This document shows positions 15,869 through 25,504 of a stretch of DNA of 64,000 bases, piece by piece. This stretch comes from Mesorhizobium sp. M1B.F.Ca.ET.045.04.1.1. Its GTDB lineage: Bacteria > Pseudomonadota > Alphaproteobacteria > Rhizobiales > Rhizobiaceae. The stretch's first letter is position 1. Each line of letters begins with the position of its first letter. The notes beneath the pieces are model-generated. The model searched no databases and was not told where the DNA came from. It saw only the letters and a list, made by a program, of their open reading frames with translations. The position numbers and the translations under genes are program-made. The stretch is taken from the NCBI RefSeq assembly GCF_003952465.1, contig NZ_CP034448.1, forward strand, positions 7,293,001 through 7,357,000, read 5' to 3'.

Positions 15869-17013
15869 AATTTGCCGACGAATTCCGCGATCGCGACAAG
15901 GCCCTAACGCTTGTGCGTGAGATCGAGAAGTTGTGCTCCCAAATCGAGGTGACGAAGCACCGACCGCTCAACATCATGGAAGTCTGCGGCGGGCATACGC
16001 ACTCGATCTTTCGATACGGGCTGGAGGGCATGCTGCCGCCAGCAATCGAGCTCGTCCACGGACCGGGCTGCCCGGTCTGTGTGCTGCCGATGGGACGGGT
16101 GGACGACTGCGTGGCCATCGCCGAACAGCCGGGCGTTATCTTCACGACGTTTGGGGATGCCATGCGCGTGCCAGGTTCGCGCAAGAGCCTGATGCAGGCC
16201 AAGGCCGACGGCGCCGACGTGCGCATGGTGTACTCGCCGATGGACGCGCTGGCGCTCGCGCGCAAGAACCCCGACCGCCAGGTAGTGTTCTTCGGCCTCG
16301 GCTTCGAGACCACCATGCCCTCCACTGCGCTTACCGTGCTGCAGGCGGAAGCCGACGGCATCGAGAACTTCTCGGTTTTCTGCAACCACATAACCATCGT
16401 GCCGACGATCAAAGCGATCCTGGACAGCCCCGATCTCCATCTCGATGGCTTCCTCGGGCCCGGCCACGTTTCGATGGTGATCGGCACGGCGCCTTACGAG
16501 TTCATCGCCAACTTCTACCGGCGTCCTATGGTTGTCGCCGGCTTCGAACCGCTCGACGTCCTGCAGTCGATCTGGATGATCCTGAAGCAGATCAAGGAGG
16601 GCCGCGCCGAGATCGAGAACCAGTACACGCGCATCGTGCCCGAAGCGGGAAATGATCCTGCGCTGGCGGCCGTGGCAAAGGTTTATGAGCTGCGGGAGTT
16701 CTTCGAATGGCGCGGGCTGGGCTCCATCGACCATTCGGGGGTCAGGGTGCGCGATGACTATGCTCGGTTTGACGCCGAGCGCAAATTTGCCATTCCCAAC
16801 ATCAAGATCGCCGATCCGAAATCCTGCCAGTGCGGTGAGGTTCTGAAAGGGGTGCTCAAACCGTGGCAGTGCAAGGTATTCGGCACGCTCTGCACGCCCG
16901 AAATGCCCCTTGGTGCGTTGATGGTTTCGCCCGAGGGCGCCTGCGCGGCCTATTACCAATATGGCGGCGTGAAGCGGCAGGAACGGCCCGACACGGTGCC
17001 GGCTGCGCCATGA
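15865..17013 (+). CDS. hypD: Hydrogenase iron-centre assembly protein HypD
   Basis: This 382-residue [4Fe-4S] protein, with HypC, assembles the Fe(CN)2CO unit. Motifs seen are EVCGGHTHSIFRYG near residue 35, GPGCPVCVLP near 65, GLGFETTMPST near 148 and a C-terminal cysteine cluster (CQCGEVLKG, WQCKVFGTLC, EGACAAYY). The gene is intact. Its last 870 bp are repeated almost exactly at 41163-42035. It overlaps the SIS gene and hypE by four bases each. Confidence 0.95.
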   Translation: MKFADEFRDRDKALTLVREIEKLCSQIEVTKHRPLNIMEVCGGHTHSIFRYGLEGMLPPAIELVHGPGCPVCVLPMGRVDDCVAIAEQPGVIFTTFGDAMRVPGSRKSLMQAKADGADVRMVYSPMDALALARKNPDRQVVFFGLGFETTMPSTALTVLQAEADGIENFSVFCNHITIVPTIKAILDSPDLHLDGFLGPGHVSMVIGTAPYEFIANFYRRPMVVAGFEPLDVLQSIWMILKQIKEGRAEIENQYTRIVPEAGNDPALAAVAKVYELREFFEWRGLGSIDHSGVRVRDDYARFDAERKFAIPNIKIADPKSCQCGEVLKGVLKPWQCKVFGTLCTPEMPLGALMVSPEGACAAYYQYGGVKRQERPDTVPAAP

Positions 17014-18074
17014 ACCTCATGTCTCCCCCTCCCCGCAAGCTCGGCCGTATCCACGTGCCCGCCGTGACGCTTGCTCATGGCGGTGGCGGCAAGGCGATGA
17101 AGGACTTGATTGACGATGTCTTCGTCAGCGCCTTTGCGTCTGCCGAGCCGCAGGCGCTTGAAGACCAGGCGCGTTTCGAGCTCGCCGCGCTGGCTGCCCA
17201 GGGCGACAGGCTTGCCTTCACGACCGATTCGTTTGTCGTTGATCCGCTGTTCTTCCCCGGCGGCGACATCGGTAAGCTGGCGGTCTTCGGCACTGTCAAC
17301 GACCTTGCTGTGGGCGGCGCTAAGCCGCTCTACCTGTCCTGCGCGGTCGTCATCGAGGAAGGCATGAAGATTGACGAGCTGCGTCGCGTCGCCCAGTCGA
17401 TGGCCGCTGCAGCGCTGCGGGCGGGCGTCGCGATCGTCACCGGGGACACGAAAGTCGTGCAGCGCGGCGCCTGCGATAAGCTCTTCATCACCACGACGGG
17501 CGTGGGTGTGATCCCGGTGGGGATCGAACTTGCCATTGGCGCCATCAGGCCGGGCGACGGCATATTGGTCAATGGTCTCCTCGGTGATCACGGCGCGGCG
17601 ATCCTGGCGGCGCGCGGCGATCTTGCCCTGGAAACGGAGATCGAGAGCGATTGCGCGCCGCTGCACGGGCTGATCGAGACGATTTTGAAAGCAGCTCCCG
17701 GAACGCGCACCATCCGAGATGCGACGCGCGGCGGCATCGCCACTGTGCTCAACGAGATGGCCGAGGCATCGGGCGTCGCGATCGAAATCGAGGAAGCCGC
17801 TACGCCGCTACGTGAAGAGGTCCGCGGCTTTTGCGAGATCCTTGGTCTCGACCCGCTCTATCTCGCCAATGAAGGTAAGATCGTCCTCGCGGTTCCACCG
17901 GCCGAAATCGATGCGGCCCTGGCCGCGATGCGTGAGCACCCCCTCGGCGCGTGCGCCATGCTCATCGGGCACGCTTATCCCGGGGAAGCCGGACGCGTGA
18001 CGATGAAGACCGCATTCGGTGGCAAGCGCATCGTCGACATGCTGGTTGGCGAGCAATTGCCGCGGATTTGTTGA
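17010..18074 (+). CDS. hypE: Carbamoyl dehydratase HypE
   Basis: This 354-residue enzyme dehydrates the HypF-made thiocarbamate to thiocyanate on its C-terminal cysteine, using ATP. The protein ends PRIC, the invariant C-terminal tail. The PurM-like fold motifs LAHGGGGKAM, TTDSFVVDPLFFPGG and GDTKVV are present. The ATG at 17010 overlaps the hypD stop (ATGA); a longer in-frame ORF inside hypD is discounted. HypA follows six bases after. Confidence 0.95.
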   Translation: MNLMSPPPRKLGRIHVPAVTLAHGGGGKAMKDLIDDVFVSAFASAEPQALEDQARFELAALAAQGDRLAFTTDSFVVDPLFFPGGDIGKLAVFGTVNDLAVGGAKPLYLSCAVVIEEGMKIDELRRVAQSMAAAALRAGVAIVTGDTKVVQRGACDKLFITTTGVGVIPVGIELAIGAIRPGDGILVNGLLGDHGAAILAARGDLALETEIESDCAPLHGLIETILKAAPGTRTIRDATRGGIATVLNEMAEASGVAIEIEEAATPLREEVRGFCEILGLDPLYLANEGKIVLAVPPAEIDAALAAMREHPLGACAMLIGHAYPGEAGRVTMKTAFGGKRIVDMLVGEQLPRIC

Positions 18075-18080
18075 GGAACC

Positions 18081-18419
18081 ATGCACGAACTCGGCATCAC
18101 CCGAAACATCGTTTCGATCGTGGAGGACGCAGCGAAGGGCCGCCGTGTCAGACGCGTTACGCTTGATGTCGGGCGTCTTGCCGGGGTCATGCCGGATGCG
18201 CTGGCCTTTTGCTTCGATGTCGTGTCGAAGGGGACGGCGCTTGAAGGCGCGGTGCTCGAGATCAGAGAAATCACCGGCCGCTGCCGCTGTCGCGGCTGCG
18301 GCGTCGAATTCGAAACTTCGACGCTCTACCAGGCCTGTGGCTGCGGCTCGCGATTGCTTGAGCGGCTAGCTGGCGAGGAACTGAAGATCAGGGAAATGGA
18401 ACTTGAGGAGGCTGCCTGA
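18081..18419 (+). CDS. hypA: Hydrogenase nickel insertion protein HypA
   Basis: This 112-residue nickel metallochaperone starts MHELGITRNIV, where His2 is the nickel ligand. The zinc site is formed by CRCRGC and CGCGS around residues 70-95, a slightly altered spacing of the usual two CxxC pairs. It works with HypB to insert nickel into HhyL. Its stop overlaps the hypB start. Confidence 0.93.
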   Translation: MHELGITRNIVSIVEDAAKGRRVRRVTLDVGRLAGVMPDALAFCFDVVSKGTALEGAVLEIREITGRCRCRGCGVEFETSTLYQACGCGSRLLERLAGEELKIREMELEEAA

Positions 18420-19357
18420 TGTGCGCGACCTGTGGATGCGGATCAAACACCAACGCCAGGATGCTGAATTTACAAACGGGCCTGGTCCGGCCGTTGGGCG
18501 GTCACACCAGCGAGCACCCTGGCCACCATCGCGACGATCATGAGCATGACCATGGCCATTCGCATTCCCACCACCATGGCGATGGGCATGTGCACGACCA
18601 TGAGCACGGACATCATCACCACGATCATGACGGCCATAAGCATCATCATGGCCATGGGCGCGGGACGACTGTCGTCGAGCTTGAGGCCCGCTTGCTTGCC
18701 AAGAACGACACGCTCGCCATGCGCAACCGAGGCTGGTTCGAGGGGCGGGAAATCCTGGCATTGAACATCGTCAGCTCGCCCGGCGCCGGCAAGACGACGC
18801 TGTTGGAACGGACAATTCAGGACCTCAAGGACGAAATCCCGATCTTCGTCATCGAAGGCGATCAGGCCACCGCCAATGACGGCGAACGCATTCGAGCCGC
18901 CGGGGCAGCGGCGGTTCAGGTCAACACTGGAACGGGATGCCACCTTGAGGCTGACATGGTTGCGCAGGCTCTCCAGGAGCTGAGACCACCTAGCGGCGCG
19001 ATGGTGCTGATCGAAAATGTCGGCAATCTCGTCTGCCCCGCGCTGTTCGACCTCGGCGAGGATGCGAAGGTCATCGTTCTCTCGGTAACCGAGGGACAGG
19101 ACAAGCCGCTCAAATATCCGAACATGTTCCAGGCAGCCGACCTCATGGTCATCAGCAAGACCGACCTCTTGCCCTATGTCGATTTTGATATGGATGTCGC
19201 ACTGGCCAATGCACGGGCAGTCAACCCGGCAATCGAGGCGATAGCTTTGTCGGTGCGCAACGGCGAGGGTGTCGACCAGTGGTACGGCTGGCTGCGCAGC
19301 CATCGGCGATCACTCGGTCAGTCATCTGCGATTGCGTCCGCCGCAGACAAAAACTAG
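18419..19357 (+). CDS. hypB: Hydrogenase nickel GTPase HypB
   Basis: This 312-residue GTPase has the high-affinity nickel motif MCATCGCG at the start, then a very His/Asp-rich stretch at about residues 36-80 for nickel storage, and a G domain with the P-loop SSPGAGKTTLL, EGDQAT, ENVGNLVCP and SKTDLLPY. The long His region marks the nickel-storing type. The stop is followed by 77 bp before the nickel permease gene. Confidence 0.95.
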   Translation: MCATCGCGSNTNARMLNLQTGLVRPLGGHTSEHPGHHRDDHEHDHGHSHSHHHGDGHVHDHEHGHHHHDHDGHKHHHGHGRGTTVVELEARLLAKNDTLAMRNRGWFEGREILALNIVSSPGAGKTTLLERTIQDLKDEIPIFVIEGDQATANDGERIRAAGAAAVQVNTGTGCHLEADMVAQALQELRPPSGAMVLIENVGNLVCPALFDLGEDAKVIVLSVTEGQDKPLKYPNMFQAADLMVISKTDLLPYVDFDMDVALANARAVNPAIEAIALSVRNGEGVDQWYGWLRSHRRSLGQSSAIASAADKN

Positions 19358-19434
19358 GCAAAAGCCAAAAAGATTGCGCAGGTGATTGGTCATCCTTGGC
19401 CACGGGTGCGCGCTACGCGAGTGGGGCATAGATC

Positions 19435-20487
19435 ATGATTGCCAATCTATTTGATGACCGGCCCGATCATCTGCGCTGCAAGACGGTGCTCACTTGCGTT
19501 TTTCTGATCGCGGCCAACATGGGCGCCTGGGCATGGGCCTGGTTTGCCTTTTCCCATCATCCCGCCCTGCTCGGCACGGCCTTGCTCGCTTATACGTTTG
19601 GGCTGAGGCATGCTTTCGACGCCGACCATATCGCTGCGATCGATAATGTCGTGCGCAAGCTGATGCTGGAGAAGAAGGCTCCCTTCTCGGCTGGTCTGTT
19701 CTTTTCGCTCGGCCATTCCACGATCGTCGTGCTGGCATCCTTGGCGATCGCCGGGACGGCCGCGGCCCTTCAAGGCCGGCTGGAAAGGTTTCACGAAATT
19801 GGCGGCATGATTGGAACCTGCATCTCGGCCCTGTTCCTGCTCGCCATTGGCATCGCGAACCTCTTCATCCTCAAAAGCATCTGGCGGGCCTTTTCGAAAG
19901 CTCGACGCGGCGAGCCCATGGTCGAGGAGGATCTGGAGACGCTGCTGGCCGGACGAGGCTTCTTCGCCCGCATTTTCCGGCCAATGTTTCGCGTCGTCAC
20001 ACGCTCCTGGCATATGTACCCGGTCGGCTTTCTGTTCGGACTCGGGTTCGACACCGCAACCGAAATCGGCCTGCTCGGCATTTCGGCGGCGCAGGCAGCA
20101 GCCGGCACGTCGTTCTGGACGATATTGATCTTTCCGGCTCTGTTCACCGCCGGCATGTCGCTCTTGGACACGATCGACAGCGTACTGATGACCCGCGCTT
20201 ACGGTTGGGCGTTTGTGAATCCGATACGCAAGCTCTGGTACAACATGACGATTACGGCCGCATCCGTGGTGGTCGCCATCTTCATCGGCGGTATCGAGAC
20301 GCTTGGACTGATTGCCGACAGGCTGAGCTTGCAAGGAGGGGTGTGGAATGTCGTTGGCAACGTCAATGGCGACCTGACCATCTTCGGCTACATCGTTGTC
20401 GGAATATTTGTCCTCTGCTGGCTGGTCTCGAGCCTTGTCTACAAGCTCAACGGCTACGACAGAGCGGAAGCGATGACGTCTCCGTGA
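19435..20487 (+). CDS. NiCoT-family nickel permease (HoxN/NixA type)
   Basis: This 350-residue inner-membrane protein has about eight hydrophobic helices and the family signature RHAFDADHIAAIDN (HX4DH) in helix II, then LGHSTIVV, GLGFDTATEIGLL and LLDTIDSVLM. It imports Ni2+ for the hydrogenase and lies 77 bp after hypB, in line with the operon. Co2+ transport cannot be excluded from sequence. It is the last intact gene of the hydrogenase block. Confidence 0.92.
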   Translation: MIANLFDDRPDHLRCKTVLTCVFLIAANMGAWAWAWFAFSHHPALLGTALLAYTFGLRHAFDADHIAAIDNVVRKLMLEKKAPFSAGLFFSLGHSTIVVLASLAIAGTAAALQGRLERFHEIGGMIGTCISALFLLAIGIANLFILKSIWRAFSKARRGEPMVEEDLETLLAGRGFFARIFRPMFRVVTRSWHMYPVGFLFGLGFDTATEIGLLGISAAQAAAGTSFWTILIFPALFTAGMSLLDTIDSVLMTRAYGWAFVNPIRKLWYNMTITAASVVVAIFIGGIETLGLIADRLSLQGGVWNVVGNVNGDLTIFGYIVVGIFVLCWLVSSLVYKLNGYDRAEAMTSP

Positions 20488-20709
20488 CCTGGCGAGAAAA
20501 TTATGCCCAGCCGCCCTCCGGCCAACGCCGCAACCGAATCCGCGTCGGCGCGCCCCCGCTTAGGCTCGCATGGCGCTTCGCTTCGATCTTCTCTGCGCAA
20601 TCTCTTCGTCCACCGCTCAAAGCGCTCCGCTCTAGCTACGGATCTGCCGCAAACTCTTCGGTAATGGCAACCAGGGCATGAAGGCTCCTCAGTTTCCGAG
20701 GAGCTTGTC

Positions 20710-20920
20710 ATGTTCAAAGGGCCGTCATTTCGACATCGAGCAGGATCACCGGTGCATCAAGCGCCGCATCCGCTGCATGCTCGGTTTCAAGTCGCAGGCG
20801 AGCGTCGCCATCATCCTGTCCGGCATCGAGATGATCCACATGATGCGCAAGCGCCAGGCGAGATATGCCTACAATGCCAGTCAGTCGATCGCCAAACAGT
20901 TTGATATCCTCGCTAACTGA
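20710..20920 (+). pseudogene. IS6-family transposase remnant (internal deletion)
   Basis: The first codons (MFKGPSF) match the start of IS6-type transposases and join directly, in another frame, to the C-terminal part: HFDIEQDH, KRRIRCMLGFKS, ILSGIEMIHMMRKRQ. The middle, with the catalytic Asp residues, is missing. This marks the right border of the hydrogenase block as a former insertion site. A GCTCCTC-N7-GAGGAGC inverted repeat precedes it at 20684-20704. Confidence 0.75.
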
Positions 20921-21412
20921 CGGACAGGCCGTATCGGACGTTCACGACCGCATTTCCAATTTCCAAGTTTGCGACAGAACCCAAATTCGGACTGGGAACC
21001 GTTGCGATTATCACCATGGTGCGCGCACCCTCAGGCGCGAGGTGCTTAGCGGCGATCGCCGACACTGCAGCGATCCGAAGGGCAGTGAGGATCGTCATCT
21101 CGGCGAGGAGGATCGGATAGCCGTTGCCAACGTCTGCAAGCGCACCGAAGGCGGTCACCGCCTGACGCCGGGAGCGAATTCTTCGGATGGCCGTTGACGT
21201 ATTGAAACCATAGGTTCCACCGTCACTGGTGGGCATCTGCTCGATGGCCCCATCGGCACTGTAGGAGGCAACTCGCGGCGTCTTGTCAAAGGACTCCCAG
21301 CGTCGGAAGTTTTCTTTGATGTATCAGTGAGGAAGCGCTCGACACCAGTCGCCAGAACGAGCTTCATCCGGTCGACGCTAACACAAGGGACGACATTCAA
21401 CTTTTCTTGCAT
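20913..21412 (-). pseudogene. Ornithine cyclodeaminase fragment (frameshifted, 3' truncated)
   Basis: The reading runs on the minus strand from an ATG at 21412 (QEKLNVVPCVSVDRMKLVL). It shifts frame near 21320 to continue as YIKENFRRWESFDKTPR and ASYSADGAIEQMPTSDGG, then RQAVTAFGALADVGNGYP and EMTILTALRIAAVSA, and loses similarity after LAPEGARTMVII near 21006. These are ornithine cyclodeaminase/mu-crystallin family motifs. The NAD-binding half is missing, so the gene is dead. It hints that the neighbouring block once handled ornithine or a derivative. Confidence 0.75.
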
Positions 21413-21555
21413 AGCTTTAACAGATCCATCAGACCGCGACGACGTTCGATCAAGAGGACAATGATGGGACATGGCAGATCGAGGTCTGCTTCCCAGCCAG
21501 AAGTGACGATGGGATATGCATCGCGGTAAGAACCATGACGCTAGTAACATCGGGC

Positions 21556-22992
21556 TCAGGCCGCCTGAGCGCGTAGGTCGTCGGGCGTGATCTTCGGCGG
21601 AATAGGGCAGACGTAGAGTCGCCCGTCGGTCCGCTCCTTCAATTCGATTTTGGCGCGAGCAATGAGATCGGGATTGCGCAGGCAATCGGCCGCCGTGGTA
21701 GCCATGGCCTTCGCCGCAAGTATCATCCCTTTATGGGCTGCGGGCAGATTTCCTTGTGTGACGATCTGCCAGGTGTGGAACGGCGTGCCGATGGCAAAGC
21801 AGGCCGTGTTGCACTGAACCGTAGGCACGATCCAGCTCACATCGCCCACATCGGTGCTGCCCATCATTACTTCTTCGCGCGTCTGAATAGGAAGCAGCCC
21901 CTCATGCAGCACCTGGCCCGCCAGCGAACGATCGTGAGGCGCAACGCTTGATGCGATCTCTTCCTTCGTGAGGGCGTTCTTCTGCAGTTGGTCGGCGAAG
22001 GCATAATCCGTCGCGTCAAAGCCAGGACCGCCAAGCCGCTCCATGTTCTCGTACATGACCTCCTGCAGCACCATGTTTGGCAGAACGTTCGAGTTCGCGT
22101 CCATGATCTGTACCGCCACCGAGGTTTCCGTCATCAACGCCGCGCCTTCGGATATTTTTTTCAGGCGATCGAACAGGCACTCCGCCTCAGGCAAATGCGG
22201 CGAGCGCACCAGGTAGAGTGATTCTGCATACGCCTGCACCACGTTGGGGGCATCGCCGCCCGTGTTGGTAACGGCGTAATGCACGCGCGCATCCGAGGGC
22301 ATGTGCTCGCGCATGTAATTTACCCCAACATTCATCAACTCCACCGCGTCGAGCGCGCTGCGGCCCAGGTGAGGAGAAAACGCCGCGTGCGAAGCGCGCC
22401 CGGTGAAGCGGAAACAAGCCTGGATGCAGGCGAGAGACGAGGCGGTCTGCACCTGGTTGACGATGTGGGGATGCCAGCAGAAGGCGGCATCGAGATCATC
22501 GAAGAGGCCTGCCCGTGCCATGAACGTTTTGCCGGAGCCACTCTCCTCGGCCGGGCAGCCATAGTAGCGCACCGTGCCTGCGATACCGTCCGCGACAAGC
22601 GCGTCCTTCAACGCCACGGCGGCGAGTGCAGATCCGGAACCGAGAAGATTGTGTCCGCAACCATGCCCGGGCGCGCCCTTCGCGATATGCTTGTGCTCTG
22701 TTACGCCTGAAACTTGTGTGAGAGCTGGCAGCGCATCGAACTCCCCCAGAAAACCGACGATGGGCCCGCCACTCCCATGTTCCGCAACGAATGCGGTAGA
22801 CATGCCGCCGACGTTTTTCGTGATGACAAAGCCCTCGCGCTCCAGCATGGCGATCTGCTCAGCAACCGAGCGATGCTCCTGGAACGCGAGTTCCGGCATA
22901 GCCCAGATGCGGTCACTCAGCGCACAGTAGTCCTTGCTCTTGACATCCACGCGGCGCGCGACTTCGAGCAAGCCCAGACAGTCATTGTGCAT
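21556..22992 (-). CDS. M20-family amidohydrolase (AbgB-like)
   Basis: This 478-residue metal-dependent amidohydrolase shows the M20 features: GHGCGHNLLGSGS near residue 105, GCPAEESGSGK near 150, and a dimerisation domain with FTGRASHAAFSPHLGRSALDAVELM. It resembles AbgB (aminobenzoyl-glutamate utilisation) and related N-acyl amino-acid hydrolases. The start at 22992 (MHNDCLGLL) has GAGGAGA upstream; an in-frame ATG at 23100 would lie deep inside the neighbouring gene. It overlaps the CapA-like gene by 11 bp and is co-transcribed with it. The substrate is unknown. Confidence 0.85.
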   Translation of the reverse strand: MHNDCLGLLEVARRVDVKSKDYCALSDRIWAMPELAFQEHRSVAEQIAMLEREGFVITKNVGGMSTAFVAEHGSGGPIVGFLGEFDALPALTQVSGVTEHKHIAKGAPGHGCGHNLLGSGSALAAVALKDALVADGIAGTVRYYGCPAEESGSGKTFMARAGLFDDLDAAFCWHPHIVNQVQTASSLACIQACFRFTGRASHAAFSPHLGRSALDAVELMNVGVNYMREHMPSDARVHYAVTNTGGDAPNVVQAYAESLYLVRSPHLPEAECLFDRLKKISEGAALMTETSVAVQIMDANSNVLPNMVLQEVMYENMERLGGPGFDATDYAFADQLQKNALTKEEIASSVAPHDRSLAGQVLHEGLLPIQTREEVMMGSTDVGDVSWIVPTVQCNTACFAIGTPFHTWQIVTQGNLPAAHKGMILAAKAMATTAADCLRNPDLIARAKIELKERTDGRLYVCPIPPKITPDDLRAQAA

Positions 22993-24259
22993 GTTCGGCT
23001 CTCCTCGTTGTCTGACGGGAATTGGACTCAGGTGCAATGACGCGAGCCTCTTCTGGCGATATTGTCGTCCCATACTTTTGCGACCGCCGGGATAACTCAT
23101 CGAGCATGGAATAACTCAGCTCTTTTTGGGCAAGCACTGGGACAAGGCGCTTGTGATAGTTATTGGCGTTGAGCTGAGACTCGCCGCCAATCACTATTGG
23201 ATGCAGGTCGATCGACTTTAGGCGGTTGTCGCCATCGAAGGCACATGTCGCGACAATGCTTTTCCAGATATCATGTGAAACCCATTCGTCCTCACCCTCG
23301 GGCAGATGAAACAGGAAATTCCCCAATCCATAGAAGATCGGCGCCCCCCGGTAGATTTCGATCGGCTGCAGCACCGGGGCGCCGTGGCTTGCAAACGCAT
23401 TCGCTCCCGCGTCAACGCAAGATCGGGCAAAAGTCTGAACCCACGCGGGGACTTCGCGCCAATCCGGTTCCCAATGGTGATGATGAAGGTAGGCGATGAC
23501 AAAGGCCCCCTCGGACGCGGCCTTCCGGATGGTCGCGAGCTGACCTTGTAAGCTCTGCTCATGAAGGATAATCCGGCGACGGTTCTCGGGTGACCTGCGA
23601 AAAATGGTCCCGTAAAAGTCGATCTCATCGGAGGATGACAGTTCGCGCGGGTCGTCCGGCTGCGCGTAGTTTCCGCGCTCCATAGGGTTGCTTACAAACG
23701 TTTCCTGGATCGAACGCAGGGTGGCGAATTTTTCGTCGTCAACCTCGAAGACCCGCGAGACGTCGAGTTTGTTCACGCCTGGCCGAGCAGGACGAGTGCC
23801 GCTCGCATTGTCCGCATACATAATGTCCGGCCCAGGGCCGGCATCCATTGAGATGAGAGCGACCTTCCTCTCACCGAATTGTTTCATACCAGCCTTACGC
23901 GCGTCGCTGCGGTCGACGCCAATTCCAGCGTGCAAAAAGTCACGCCCGCCCACTTCCTCAAGGGTGGACAGTACTCCCGAAGGCCCGAGATCGAACGCAT
24001 GATTATTGGAAAGCGCCAGTGCGTTGAAACCCATATCCTTCAGGCTATCCAAAACGACAGCTGGAGAGCACCCAAAATAGGCACCCTTCAGCGGCCATCC
24101 ACCGTGTCGGCCGAAAATGGTGCCTTCGAAATTTGTGAACGAAACATCCGCTTTTTGAATCAGTTCTTTTATCGCGGCGAAGCTCTGATCGGAGACATGT
24201 CGAACATCGTGGTGAATGAGAGATTGCCCGGTTAGGACCAGAGTGAATGGCGAAAGCAT
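22982..24259 (-). CDS. CapA-family (PGA_cap) metallophosphoesterase-like protein
   Basis: This 425-residue protein has CapA/PgsA-like metallophosphoesterase motifs: VLTGQSLI, SFTNFEGTIFG, ALSNNHAFDLG, and late IAYLHHHHWE, ASHGAPVLQPIEIY and GLGNFLF. No signal peptide is evident (it starts MLSPFTLVLTGQSL), so it is probably cytoplasmic, unlike the classic poly-gamma-glutamate capsule protein. It shares an operon with the M20 amidohydrolase, which suggests joint breakdown of an amide-linked glutamate-type compound. That role is inferred. Confidence 0.78.
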   Translation of the reverse strand: MLSPFTLVLTGQSLIHHDVRHVSDQSFAAIKELIQKADVSFTNFEGTIFGRHGGWPLKGAYFGCSPAVVLDSLKDMGFNALALSNNHAFDLGPSGVLSTLEEVGGRDFLHAGIGVDRSDARKAGMKQFGERKVALISMDAGPGPDIMYADNASGTRPARPGVNKLDVSRVFEVDDEKFATLRSIQETFVSNPMERGNYAQPDDPRELSSSDEIDFYGTIFRRSPENRRRIILHEQSLQGQLATIRKAASEGAFVIAYLHHHHWEPDWREVPAWVQTFARSCVDAGANAFASHGAPVLQPIEIYRGAPIFYGLGNFLFHLPEGEDEWVSHDIWKSIVATCAFDGDNRLKSIDLHPIVIGGESQLNANNYHKRLVPVLAQKELSYSMLDELSRRSQKYGTTISPEEARVIAPESNSRQTTRRAEHAQ

Positions 24260-24460
24260 GTTTGGATTTGAACTCCTGTATAGAAGAGGCCCACAGCGAC
24301 CCCGTGCGGGGACAGCAAAGACTCAGATGGAACCGGAAGGCTTTGAACTCTCGGAACCGCCAGACTGGACGCCTTATCCACCATCTCGCCCGAGGATTTC
24401 CCCGATGTTCTGGATCACCCGTTTTGACGCCAAAACGATGCGAGGAATCACAAAGCTCGT

Positions 24461-24504
24461 CAATTTATTAGGTTTTTGTGCCGCCATATTAGTTTTACTG
24501 ATAT
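24461..24504 (+). promoter_or_regulatory. LysR-type operator, copy 1
   Basis: This 44-bp element matches 36 of 44 positions at 30641-30684. It contains the imperfect palindrome ATATTAG-TTTTA-CTGATAT (24486-24504), which has the T-N11-A form of a LysR-type site. It lies about 40 bp before the lysR gene and about 200 bp before the divergent capA-like gene. Confidence 0.65.
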
Positions 24505-24543
24505 AGCACGCGACCCTTGGCGGCTTAAATTTCGGAGAAAGCA

Positions 24544-25485
24544 ATGGAAGACATCCTGGGCCGAAACAGCAAGGCGGGATTTAGGTCGGCCCAGATTTTT
24601 CGGGAGATCATAAGGACCGGTTCTACAAGGCGGGCGGGCAGAGAACTCGGGATCACCCAGTCCGCGGTCAGCCAGCATCTCAAAATGTTCGAAGACGCTG
24701 TGGGTGAGCAGTTATTCGAGCGAGACCGCCGTGGCCTTGTTCCGAGCACACGGGCGATAGACATTTACAATCGGCTGGACAGATACTTTGAGACACTGGC
24801 TCGCATCGAGCAAGAGATCGCCAACTCTTTTCGTACAAGAGAAAATCGCCTGACGGTTGCTGCGCCGCACATACTTGCGTTGGGGCTCGTACCAAAAATC
24901 ATTTTTGCGCTCGACGAGCTCGATCCGACTTTGGAGTTTCATTTCAAAGCACAGCGCTACGACGAGATCGCGCAGAGCGTCGTGACAGGAGAGGCTGACA
25001 TCGGAATCTCCCGGCTGCCTTTAGACGAGCGCTTCTTTGAATGGGTCATCATCGCCGAAAGCAGGAGCGTCTGTGTCGTACATCCTGATCATCCGCTTGC
25101 TAAGAAGGACGTCATCACTGTGGACGATGTCGCGCATGAGTCTCATATTCTCCTGGAGAGAGAATACGCCTCCAACAAGATGGGTAACTTGACCTACGGC
25201 CGGGGAGAATTTCCCGGGAGACCGAAGATCCATTCGGACACGATAGGTTTGGATGCTTCCTTCGTGGCTCATGGGTTGGGTGTCGCCGTCGATAACGAAT
25301 TTATGGCGCAGCAATACCAGCTGTTCAATTTAGTGGTTATTCCGTTTCAGCCGGCCGCGTCATACCACTATGTGGTGTTTTGGCGGCGGGGCAGCGAAAA
25401 ATATTCACGCCACTCGACAATCGTCAAGATATTCCTTGAAGTGATAGAACGTGAACAACTATTGAGAAAAGAACGTGTGGGTTAG
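24544..25485 (+). CDS. LysR-family transcriptional regulator
   Basis: This 313-residue regulator has an N-terminal winged HTH (FREIIRTGSTRRAGRELGITQSAVSQHL, residues 19-46, read in two parts) and a substrate-binding domain from about residue 100. It is transcribed away from the capA-M20 operon. The shared palindromic site at 24461 and at 30641 suggests it controls both that operon and the racemase-ABC operon. The effector is unknown, probably an amino-acid-like compound. Confidence 0.9.
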   Translation: MEDILGRNSKAGFRSAQIFREIIRTGSTRRAGRELGITQSAVSQHLKMFEDAVGEQLFERDRRGLVPSTRAIDIYNRLDRYFETLARIEQEIANSFRTRENRLTVAAPHILALGLVPKIIFALDELDPTLEFHFKAQRYDEIAQSVVTGEADIGISRLPLDERFFEWVIIAESRSVCVVHPDHPLAKKDVITVDDVAHESHILLEREYASNKMGNLTYGRGEFPGRPKIHSDTIGLDASFVAHGLGVAVDNEFMAQQYQLFNLVVIPFQPAASYHYVVFWRRGSEKYSRHSTIVKIFLEVIEREQLLRKERVG

Positions 25486-25504
25486 CAGGCAAATAAGTGT
25501 TCGT

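Noticed and set aside
19398..19411. A GG-N10-GC pair before the nickel permease gene
   Set aside because: The spacing is right but the -12 half lacks the TT before GC, and the gene is well explained as part of the hyp operon.
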